Part shown: piece after piece, positions 31,545-38,756 of the stretch | Layout: each line of letters begins with the position of its first letter | Numbering within the stretch: the first letter of the stretch is position 1 | Assembly (NCBI GenBank): GCA_003526375.1 | Contig: DPDG01000077.1 | Location: 62,001 to 126,000, forward strand | Reading direction: 5' to 3' | Origin: Lentisphaeria bacterium | Lineage (GTDB): Bacteria; Verrucomicrobiota; Lentisphaeria; Victivallales; UBA1829 | Length of the DNA: 64,000 nucleotides | Translations under genes and position numbers: made by a program | The notes under the pieces: model-generated | Database searches by the model: none | Told to the model about the DNA's origin: nothing | What the model saw: the letters and a program-made list of their open reading frames with translations, nothing else

Positions 31545-33566
31545 ATGAAGAAAAAGATCAAGCTTATTCTTCTGTTTTTTGTTGTTTTCGTTTCACTTGG
31601 CGCGATCTGTGCCGTCGGATATTTCGCGTTGGCTCAAAGGAAAGAGACCGCGAAGCTGGCCGATGCCGGAAAATATTTCAGGATGCATGATTATGCCAGG
31701 GCGAAACCTCTGCTCGCGGGGGTTGTCGGAAAAGACCCTGCCAATGAATCGGCTTACAGAATGCTGGCGGAGATTTTCGAGAGTGAATTCGATTTCCGGA
31801 GCGCCGCCTATTGTTATAAACATGCCTCCTCGCTGGCGCCGCTGGACTCGGAGCTGCGCTCCCGATATGTTGCCGTATTGAGCCTTCTGGAACAATATCC
31901 CGCTGTCATTTCGGTATTGAAGACCGATTTCGAACAGAACAGGCTTTCCAATATTGATCTGGCTTATTACACCGAGGCGCTGATCGCCGTCTCGGAACAG
32001 ATTGCCGCTGCCGGAAATATGGGGAAGCTGAAATCTTTTTCCGCGACGATCCACCAATATCTGGAAGGAGTGTCCGCTTTGAAGCGGAGTGACCTGCAGA
32101 ACGCGCACCGTTTTTTCAGCAGTCTCCGGCTGGCGGAACTGCCGGACTCTCTGCGTTATAAGACCCTGCTTTTTCTTGGTTCCGGCAGTGAGCGCGACGG
32201 GCGCAGTGAAGAAGCGGAACGGTATTTCCGGACTCTTGCCGATGAAGTGCCCGCTCTCGGCGCCTATCCGCTGGCGGATCATTACATCAGACAACGTAAG
32301 TTCGGGAAAGCGATTCCGTGGCTGGAAAAGACGCTCTCCATTCAGCCGAAACATACGCTTTCCCGTGTGGCGCTCGCTGAACTGCTGATCGCGGAGCATC
32401 AGCCGGAAAAACTCGGAAAGCTGATCGCCGGAAGCAAACCGGACAATCAGAACGATATTGAAATCATCAATTACATGTATGCCCTGCTTGCGTTTTCGGA
32501 GGGCCGCCGCGCCGACATCCTGCCGTATCTGGAACTTGCACCGTTTCTGGCGGACCGTCAGGTTTACCGGATGATGAAACTGAACTCGCTTGCGGCAAGG
32601 AAAGAGATCGGCAAGCTGGTGGAGAGTTTCGATGAACTGGGCAGGCGGGTGCATTCGCCGGAAGCCAGAGAGGAGCTGCTGCAGAGTGTTGCGCCGCTTC
32701 TGTCGGAGCTTTACAACTCCGGCGATACCGGGAACGCGCTGAAAATCGCAAGAGCGATGCTCCCTGTCGCCACGGAGAAATCCGCCGCCGGAAAACTTGC
32801 AATGAATATTGTTCTGGCGGAAGCTTCCCGCAGCAGAAATTACGAAGAAATGCAGTCCGCTGCATCTTCTCTCCTGAAAGCGGAGCCGGGGAACCCGCTT
32901 GCGAATCTTGCTATGGGAGAGGCGCTTCTGGCAAACGGAAATGCGCTTGAAAGCCTGTCGTATTTCAATAATCTTCCTGAAGACGACGGTGGGGCTCTGA
33001 TCAGGAAAGCCCTTGCCTGTGCCCGGCTCGGAAAAGAAAAGGAGGCGGAAACGTATTTTGAAAAAGCATGGAGAAAACATCCCGGAAACATGACTCTGTT
33101 CCGCGGATACGGCGATTTCCTTTTCAAGCGGAAGGAATACCGGAAACTGCAAAGTCTTTATCCCGCTCTGCCGGATATTCCCGAAGCCGCTTACTGGAAA
33201 TATTTTCTTGATGCGGAGATTGCCGGGATTCAGCGGCGCACGGCGGACAGCAGGAAGAATTATGCCGGAGCGATCGAATGCCTGAAGAAGATGCCGCCCA
33301 CTCCTGCGAATCTGTATCAGACGGCGTTTCTTTATGCCCGGATCGATCAGGATGAGGAAGCCGCCCGGATTTATCGCGGGCTTCTGAAAGAGAATCCGGA
33401 TTCTCTGTTGCTGATCGTGAATCTTTCGGAAGTCGAAGCCGCTCTCGGAAACCATTCCGACGCACTTCTCCTCGCGGAAAGAGCGCTCCGGCTGGACCCG
33501 CAGTCCGACATTGCAAAAGAGTGCCTTGCCCGCCGCAAAGCGGAAGCGGGAAAACAGGGAAAATAA
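31545..33566 (+). CDS. TPR repeat protein anchored by an N-terminal membrane helix
   Basis: This 673-residue protein begins with a single hydrophobic helix (KLILLFFVVFVSLGAICAVGYFALA) and then consists of helical tetratricopeptide-like repeats throughout, for example KYFRMHDYARAKPLLAGVV, AYCYKHASSLAPLD and ALLLAERALRLDPQSDIAKE. It probably forms a periplasmic scaffold. ATG 31545 is chosen because it follows GCGGGGGAG and the promoter. TPR proteins occur in exosortase/exopolysaccharide loci (PrsT-like), which fits the divergent exosortase genes, though membership of PrsT itself is not shown. A terminator follows at 33583. Confidence 0.85.
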   Translation: MKKKIKLILLFFVVFVSLGAICAVGYFALAQRKETAKLADAGKYFRMHDYARAKPLLAGVVGKDPANESAYRMLAEIFESEFDFRSAAYCYKHASSLAPLDSELRSRYVAVLSLLEQYPAVISVLKTDFEQNRLSNIDLAYYTEALIAVSEQIAAAGNMGKLKSFSATIHQYLEGVSALKRSDLQNAHRFFSSLRLAELPDSLRYKTLLFLGSGSERDGRSEEAERYFRTLADEVPALGAYPLADHYIRQRKFGKAIPWLEKTLSIQPKHTLSRVALAELLIAEHQPEKLGKLIAGSKPDNQNDIEIINYMYALLAFSEGRRADILPYLELAPFLADRQVYRMMKLNSLAARKEIGKLVESFDELGRRVHSPEAREELLQSVAPLLSELYNSGDTGNALKIARAMLPVATEKSAAGKLAMNIVLAEASRSRNYEEMQSAASSLLKAEPGNPLANLAMGEALLANGNALESLSYFNNLPEDDGGALIRKALACARLGKEKEAETYFEKAWRKHPGNMTLFRGYGDFLFKRKEYRKLQSLYPALPDIPEAAYWKYFLDAEIAGIQRRTADSRKNYAGAIECLKKMPPTPANLYQTAFLYARIDQDEEAARIYRGLLKENPDSLLLIVNLSEVEAALGNHSDALLLAERALRLDPQSDIAKECLARRKAEAGKQGK

Positions 33567-33582
33567 AAAAATGTTGAAAAAG

Positions 33583-33622
33583 AAGCGGGACGGATTTCCG
33601 GTGATCCTTCCCGCTTTTTTTC
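33583..33622 (+). terminator. Rho-independent terminator after the TPR gene
   Basis: AAGCGGGA (33583-33590) and TCCCGCTT (33609-33616) form an 8-bp stem followed by a T-run. Confidence 0.8.
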
Positions 33623-33643
33623 ATTCTGATCGGGTGCAATATC

Positions 33644-33824
33644 CCGACTTTTCAGGTCGGTTTTGATACGGAAGAATGCGACGCATTCTTCTCGGGTCAA
33701 GAACTTTGCCCTTGTCGCGGTCCAGCGCCGATGCGCTGGTCGTGCAGAGCACGAATTCCCTGCCCGGAGCTCTCGAAGCTTCTCTTACACCTTGCATCGG
33801 GGCAGTTCATTCCCGGTTCACCGG
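33644..33824. repeat. cluster of consecutive palindromes
   Basis: Five perfect hairpins follow one another in 181 nt. They are CCGAC/GTCGG (33644-33660); GAAGAATGCG with its complement around a single A (33671-33691); CCAGCGC/GCGCTGG (33722-33739); TCGTGC/GCACGA (33740-33754); and CCGGT/ACCGG (33813-33824). A longer-range CTGCCC/GGGCAG pair (33760-33805) encloses the gap before the last one. The cluster lies between convergent genes and is not coding. It could be a structured RNA, a palindromic repeat element or a transcription barrier. Confidence 0.6.
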
Positions 33825-34975
33825 ATAGTAAGAAACTCCCAGTTGACGGCGGCGGTGACGGTTTTGCCGTTTTCATCGGCAAACGTGACTTTCCCCTGTT
33901 CAAAGGCGGCGGAAGCGACTTTTCCGAAGTCCGCCGGGATTTCCGCGATGCCCTGAATATGGTGGATCGTTACAGAAGAATCCTTTGTGAACGTGCCGCA
34001 GGTTTTCCAGCCTTTTCTGCTCAGCGTATTTTCTTCGATGGAGGGTTTGCAGCCGTCGGCGAAATAGGAACAGGTTTCCTCGATGCCGATACAGCGCGTA
34101 TTGCCGTTCCACGGCATCGCATAGCGCCCGCTGTTGGAGGTCCAGACTGTGGTGGAGGGCAGTTCCGCCGCATTTTTCAGCGAGAAGAAAAGGTATCCGC
34201 GGGACGGATAGACAGCCGCTGCCCATGCCGGTTCTCCTGCCGGTTTCTTCAGCATCGCAAAAAGATCGACATAGCCGACGGGGGAGGGGAGCACGGAGTA
34301 GTCGCGCACCGGATCTGCCTTGAACTGCGTGGGCAGCGCTTCCAGGGATGTGAACTCCTCGCCGGATGCGAGATACTGGTATTCCAGATTGACGGGACTG
34401 GCAAACACGCCGGGGCAGGTCATGCCGAAATCGAATCTGCCGACGGAAAAGAACATTTTCTCGTTTTCTTCCGGCATCTGGATGATCGTATGGTGTCCAT
34501 AGGGCATTTTGCCTTCCAGATTGCTGATCGTATGAGCCAGGTAAAGGGCATCGGTTCCGTTCTGCATTTCGATGCGTTTGACGACTTTCGCCCCGGAAAC
34601 GGAACAGTTCATTTCAAATTCAAATACCGTTTTATCTCCCGTTTCTTCGGCTTTTGCAAGCTGCCAGCGGTAAGCTGCCGTTTCGCCGTGGGGCGGATAC
34701 TGTTTGCCGTCGACCGGATCGCCGTTGCCGCCGAAAGGCAGGCAGAAAAAATCGCCGCGCAGATTCTGGAGCAGGGGAATGGCGGAGAGATCGGGACGCT
34801 GATCCTGCCAGGGGCTGATGAAATAGGGCTGAACCGGTTTCTCCGTATTTTTGCGGAATGTCACGGGCGAATGCTGTCCGCCGTCTTCCGTGAGGAACAG
34901 TTCGATGTCTCTGGATTTCAGATACCAGCCGGGGGTTTTGTGGTTGACGTCCTTGCGGAACAGTTTTTCATCCAT
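33818..34975 (-). CDS. Galactose mutarotase-like superfamily protein
   Basis: This 385-residue protein has no signal peptide. Its all-beta pattern and motifs (GDFFCLPFGGNGDP early, KRIEMQNGTDALYLAHTISNLEGKMPYGHHTIIQMP mid-protein) resemble the aldose-1-epimerase/galactose mutarotase-like fold used by several carbohydrate enzymes of unknown substrate. ATG 34975 follows CAGGAG. It is divergent from the GntR regulator at 35266 and may be its target. Specific activity is not known. Confidence 0.6.
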   Translation of the reverse strand: MDEKLFRKDVNHKTPGWYLKSRDIELFLTEDGGQHSPVTFRKNTEKPVQPYFISPWQDQRPDLSAIPLLQNLRGDFFCLPFGGNGDPVDGKQYPPHGETAAYRWQLAKAEETGDKTVFEFEMNCSVSGAKVVKRIEMQNGTDALYLAHTISNLEGKMPYGHHTIIQMPEENEKMFFSVGRFDFGMTCPGVFASPVNLEYQYLASGEEFTSLEALPTQFKADPVRDYSVLPSPVGYVDLFAMLKKPAGEPAWAAAVYPSRGYLFFSLKNAAELPSTTVWTSNSGRYAMPWNGNTRCIGIEETCSYFADGCKPSIEENTLSRKGWKTCGTFTKDSSVTIHHIQGIAEIPADFGKVASAAFEQGKVTFADENGKTVTAAVNWEFLTIR

Positions 34976-35200
34976 GATTTTTCTCCTGATATTGATTGTG
35001 AATCATACATTTTTAATGACTATAATATGTTTCAGCGCAAAATCAAGTCGTGGAGAAGAGAAAGATACCCCGGCAGGAAAGAGCATGAGGAGAACAAGGA
35101 GCCGGAGGAGCAAAATCAGCCGGATTTGACTGTATCATGAAAAATGTTACAGTTCGGATTTATTTGTATCATTATTTTAATTTTTCTTTCCGTTTCTCTC

Positions 35201-35228
35201 TTTACAATTCCGGGAAAATATTTATAAT
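35201..35228 (+). promoter_or_regulatory. promoter of the GntR regulator
   Basis: TTTACA (35201-35206), a 16-nt spacer and TATAAT (35223-35228). The transcript would begin near 35235, so the open frame upstream of 35266 is not part of the protein. Confidence 0.65.
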
Positions 35229-35265
35229 TAAGAGCGTAACGGAAAAGATTGAGGATGAAAAGAGA

Positions 35266-36339
35266 ATGATCTGCGAGCGGTCAACGAAAACTTCGGAACT
35301 GGCGGAACGTCTGCGGACGGAGCTGCTGGCGAGGCGTCTGCCTTCGGGAAGCCCCGTGGCGTCTGTGCGTGAACTCGCCTCCCTCTACGGCGTGTCCACC
35401 GTGACTGCCGACAAGATTCTGAATCTGCTTGTGAAAGAGGATTTCCTTTACCGCATTCCGCAGAGCGGGACATTCATCAAACATGATCCGCCTGTCGTGC
35501 CTGTCATCGGATATGCAGGGCATCTGCCGGGACCCGGAGCGACGGATATTATTCAAGCTGCGGCGGCGAAGCGGCTGCAGGAGCATTTGACTCAGACGGG
35601 CGTGGAACAGCATATCATCTCCTATCATGAGCTGCGCCATCCCGAACTTGTGGAACGGAAATTGAATGCCCTCAACGGACTGCTGATTTCCGCGGCTTTC
35701 ATCGACGAGGTGACAAGACCGGTTCTCTGGAAGTTCAAAGGGCGGATTGTGGTGTTCGCGAATACTTATGTCATGGACCGCCTGTCGTGCAGTCAGGTGA
35801 TTCCCGATTACACGCGCGCCCTGACTGAATTCACGGAGAAATATGACCCGGAGCGGTATGAAAGAATTCAGATATTGAGTGCGGGGCATCCCAATGCCGT
35901 TGCTTCCGAACGCAATATACGGAATATCCTGCAGTGCCTCGGCGTTTCCGCGGGGAAAATTGAGACTCTGAATCTGAAAGGCATTAACAATCTGAGTGCC
36001 CAGATGGCGGCGCTTCGATATTTTTCCGGTCTCAGGGAAGATTTGAGAAATACGCTTGTCCTTTCCCTGTCGGGATATTTTTCCATTGGTATGCGGGAGG
36101 TGTTCCGGAATGCGGAAGATATGCCGGACATATTGAATTTTGACAACTTGGAGGAATATGCGGAGCCGCCGCCGGAAAGACCGTTTTTCACTGCTGTGGA
36201 TTACAGAATGCCTGACATTTATCAGGCGGGGGCGGAACTGCTGACGCATCAGATCACGGAACAGGATGAACGGAACCAGATCATTCAGATTCCTGCGCGC
36301 CTGGTTGTGAGGGACAGCATCAGACATTGCAAACGGTAA
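35266..36339 (+). CDS. GntR family regulator with LacI-type ligand domain
   Basis: This 357-residue protein has an N-terminal winged helix (about residues 8-75: LAERLRTELLARRLPSGSPV, SVRELASLYGVSTVTADKIL and the wing YRIPQSGTFIKHD) followed by a periplasmic-binding-protein-like sensing domain (VPVIGYAGHLPG, then LISAAFIDEVTRPVL and DIYQAGAELLTHQI at the end). This architecture is common for sugar-responsive regulators in PVC bacteria. It is followed after 21 nt by an FAD oxidoreductase, then a pilin-like gene and a DUF4091 protein, all probably one transcript, and is divergent from the mutarotase-like gene. Confidence 0.85.
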   Translation: MICERSTKTSELAERLRTELLARRLPSGSPVASVRELASLYGVSTVTADKILNLLVKEDFLYRIPQSGTFIKHDPPVVPVIGYAGHLPGPGATDIIQAAAAKRLQEHLTQTGVEQHIISYHELRHPELVERKLNALNGLLISAAFIDEVTRPVLWKFKGRIVVFANTYVMDRLSCSQVIPDYTRALTEFTEKYDPERYERIQILSAGHPNAVASERNIRNILQCLGVSAGKIETLNLKGINNLSAQMAALRYFSGLREDLRNTLVLSLSGYFSIGMREVFRNAEDMPDILNFDNLEEYAEPPPERPFFTAVDYRMPDIYQAGAELLTHQITEQDERNQIIQIPARLVVRDSIRHCKR

Positions 36340-36360
36340 AACTTAAAAGGAAAATATTTC

Positions 36361-37716
36361 ATGAAAGAAGTCATGATTCCGATGGAAAGACTGCCGGTGA
36401 CGGCAGAAGCCGACATCTGCGTAGTCGGGGGAAGCTGTACCGGGGTCTTTGCGGCAATCCGTGCCGCACGGCTCGGAGCAAAAGTCGTCATCCTTGAAAA
36501 ACAGAACCGGTTCGGCGGATGTGCCACAAACGGACTCGTCTGCATGTGGCATTCGTTATTCGACATCACGAGGGAAAAACAGATTATCGGCGGGCTGACG
36601 CTCGAAACGCTGGAACGGCTCGGAAAGCGGAATGCCGCCAGCCCGTTCCGCACGAAACAGCAGGGTATCCGCTTCAACTCGGAGGAACTCACCCTTGAGC
36701 TTGATGCCATGGTTCTGGAACAAAAGAGGATACGCACCTTTTTCCATACGTTCTTCTCCCGTCCGGTTCTCAATGAAGATGGAAGAATCACCGGAGTCGT
36801 CGCGGAAAACAAATCGGGTCGCTTCGTCATTTCCGCCCAGGTCTTTGTCGACGCTTCCGGCGACGGTCTGCTCTGCCGGGCGGCGGGAGTCCCGATGTTC
36901 CGTCCGAAAACGGCACAGCCGCCGACCGCCTGTGTGCACATTGAGAACTTCCGGAAAATGAAAAACCTGGAGCTCAAGGAGCTGATCGAAAAAAACAGAA
37001 CCCGGATTCCAAATCTGCCCTGCGGGTATTTCTGGGGTTGCGACATTCCGGGAAGCGAAGACATCTATATGCTTGCGGGAACCAGGGTCATGAATTGCAA
37101 TTGCATGGATGCCGATGAAATAACGAATGCCGAATTTGAATCCCGCCGGCAGGTCCGGGCACTGATGGACCTGTTCCGGGATGCCTATCCGGAAATTCCA
37201 GTCTCTCTTCAGGCGCTTCCTTCCGAGATCGGAATGCGGGAAAGTGAACATATCACCTCCATCGGCCGATTGAAAGGCGATGAAATGCTCGCAGACACAA
37301 GATACCCGGATACCATTGCCGTCGGAACCTATCCTGTCGATATTCACGGAAACACCGACGATTCCATTACGTTCAAGCTTCTGACGGGAGTAAAGCAAAT
37401 TTTCCGATCCAATCTCCTTCTCAAACAGGAACGCTGGCTCCCCGAAGGCGAAATCCTGCCCTACTATCGGATTCCATTAAGTTGTCTGATTCCCGCGGGA
37501 ACCAAAAACCTGATCGCTGCCGGGCGAATGCTCGACGCTGATGCAGAAGCATTTGGAGCAGTCCGGGTTATGGTCAACCTCAACCAGTGCGGAGAAGCCG
37601 CCGGTGTTGCGGCATTCTGTTCGCTGAACGATCAAAAGGAGATGGCAAAAGTCGATGCGGTACTGGTCAGGAATCTACTCAACAAGGGCGGCTCACTTAT
37701 TCCCTGCGATCTTTAA
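36361..37716 (+). CDS. FAD-dependent oxidoreductase (PF12831-like), copy 2
   Basis: This 451-residue flavoprotein has the N-terminal dinucleotide motif ADICVVGGSCTGVFAAIRAARLG and the NRFGGCATNGLVCMWH stretch of the PF12831 family, with LIAAGRMLDADAEAFGAVR near the end. An AAAAGGA site precedes the ATG. It is distantly related to the 404-residue protein at 6542-7756 and, like it, lies in a carbohydrate locus. No signal peptide is present. Substrate is unknown. Confidence 0.85.
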   Translation: MKEVMIPMERLPVTAEADICVVGGSCTGVFAAIRAARLGAKVVILEKQNRFGGCATNGLVCMWHSLFDITREKQIIGGLTLETLERLGKRNAASPFRTKQQGIRFNSEELTLELDAMVLEQKRIRTFFHTFFSRPVLNEDGRITGVVAENKSGRFVISAQVFVDASGDGLLCRAAGVPMFRPKTAQPPTACVHIENFRKMKNLELKELIEKNRTRIPNLPCGYFWGCDIPGSEDIYMLAGTRVMNCNCMDADEITNAEFESRRQVRALMDLFRDAYPEIPVSLQALPSEIGMRESEHITSIGRLKGDEMLADTRYPDTIAVGTYPVDIHGNTDDSITFKLLTGVKQIFRSNLLLKQERWLPEGEILPYYRIPLSCLIPAGTKNLIAAGRMLDADAEAFGAVRVMVNLNQCGEAAGVAAFCSLNDQKEMAKVDAVLVRNLLNKGGSLIPCDL

Positions 37717-37753
37717 TGTATCAGAATAATACCCAACATGGAGGATTGACATA

Positions 37754-38722
37754 ATGAAAAAAAGATTTTTTTGCGTGGAAGACAGGGCGCGGATTGACTC
37801 CGTCCTTTTGGAGAGACCGCATCGCGCCGCAGCTCAAGATTGTAATGCAGCCCTTGAAAAACGGGGGGTGTTACACCCGCCCCTGCCTTACTTTTCCTTT
37901 CTTCATTCGATTGTTCGATTGTTCCAATGTTTTTCTGTTCGATTGTACCATTGTTTCCCCGTTCCTTCTTCCTTCCGTGTTCCTTGTTCTTCTGTTCTTA
38001 CTTCCAGGGTGAAAATTTGTATTTTCACCCTGATCGAGCTCCTCATTGTGATAGCGATCATCGCGATTTTAGCCTCAATGCTGCTTCCCGCATTGAACAA
38101 GGCAAAGCAGAAGGCGCAGGCGGTTCAATGCTTGAATCATTTGAAGCAGTATATGAACGTGCATCACGGGTATTCCAACGATTATGCGGAATATATCGTG
38201 AGCAGCTATTATGACGGTGTCGTTCCTGTTGTTTATGTCGATCTCGGTTACTTGAAGGATTACAAGATCATGAAATGTCCGGGACCGGTTCCGCCTCTTT
38301 ACAATAACCGATATCGCGGCTACGGAAGCAAAAATGCAAATGCTCTCAATAACGGCAACGCTGCAATGAAAAAAGTCGTGATATACCTTGAGAAAGATAT
38401 GGGACTGGTAAATTCAAAACTGATTAAGGCGCCTTCACGGTATTTTCAAAATGGCGATTCCGTCGCTGCAGATCTGAAAAGACAGGACGTCGTGCCTAAG
38501 GCAATTTCTGCCGGCACGACTGACGGCTCCCGATTTTACATGGCGCACAGCAACCGGATCAACCTGAATTTCTGGGACGGACATGCCGCCGCTGCCGATT
38601 CCAATGAATATCTCGCATGTTTCCTGAGCGATTGGAGACGTGACGGAGGCGGAATCAATATCGCATGGCGCGACGGCTATGGCATATATCGCGAAAAATG
38701 GGATTTGAAAACAGGTTTATGA
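37754..38722 (+). CDS. Type IV pilin-like (H-X9-DG) protein with long leader, copy 3
   Basis: The ATG follows TGGAGGATT and opens a 322-codon frame. The pilin signal (CIFTLIELLIVIAIIAILAS) begins around residue 88 and the H-X9-DG motif is HSNRINLNFWDG near the end. The leader holds module D. The residue before the signal Phe is Ile. From the internal GTG (38008) the product would be 238 residues. It lies 37 nt after the FAD oxidoreductase and 34 nt before an exported DUF4091-type protein, so it is placed as a partner of that protein. Confidence 0.78.
   Translation: MKKRFFCVEDRARIDSVLLERPHRAAAQDCNAALEKRGVLHPPLPYFSFLHSIVRLFQCFSVRLYHCFPVPSSFRVPCSSVLTSRVKICIFTLIELLIVIAIIAILASMLLPALNKAKQKAQAVQCLNHLKQYMNVHHGYSNDYAEYIVSSYYDGVVPVVYVDLGYLKDYKIMKCPGPVPPLYNNRYRGYGSKNANALNNGNAAMKKVVIYLEKDMGLVNSKLIKAPSRYFQNGDSVAADLKRQDVVPKAISAGTTDGSRFYMAHSNRINLNFWDGHAAAADSNEYLACFLSDWRRDGGGINIAWRDGYGIYREKWDLKTGL
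37781..37838 (+). repeat. leader sub-block inverted relative to the copy at 48580-48640
   Basis: The segment starting GACAGGGCGCGGATTGACT (37781-37799) aligns with GACAGGGCAGGGATTGACT (48580-48598) and continues through CCTTTTGGAGAGACCG / CCTTTGGGAGACCG. Both are read on the plus strand, but the pilin genes they belong to are on opposite strands, so the block is inverted relative to the gene in one of them. It contains a TCTCC/GGAGA-type hairpin. Confidence 0.65.
37909..38030 (+). repeat. pilin leader module D
   Basis: Six 8-bp units (37909-37956: ATTGTTCG, ATTGTTCC, AATGTTTT, TCTGTTCG, ATTGTACC, ATTGTTTC), a 51-nt pyrimidine-rich block and the hairpin with arms AGGGTGAAAA (38005-38014) and TTTTCACCCT (38021-38030). 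The loop sequence (TTTGTA) differs from the other copies while both arms are identical to them. Confidence 0.88.
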
Positions 38723-38756
38723 CAATAACTGATATAACGATAAGGAAAGGAATCCT

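Noticed and set aside
31593..33455. 620-codon minus-strand frame opposite the TPR gene
   Set aside because: The plus-strand gene has a perfect promoter, a ribosome binding site and TPR motifs; the antisense product has an unnatural composition.
35137..35265. N-terminal extension of the GntR regulator starting at 35137
   Set aside because: A promoter with TTTACA and TATAAT boxes lies inside it (35201-35228), so it would not be transcribed from that promoter.
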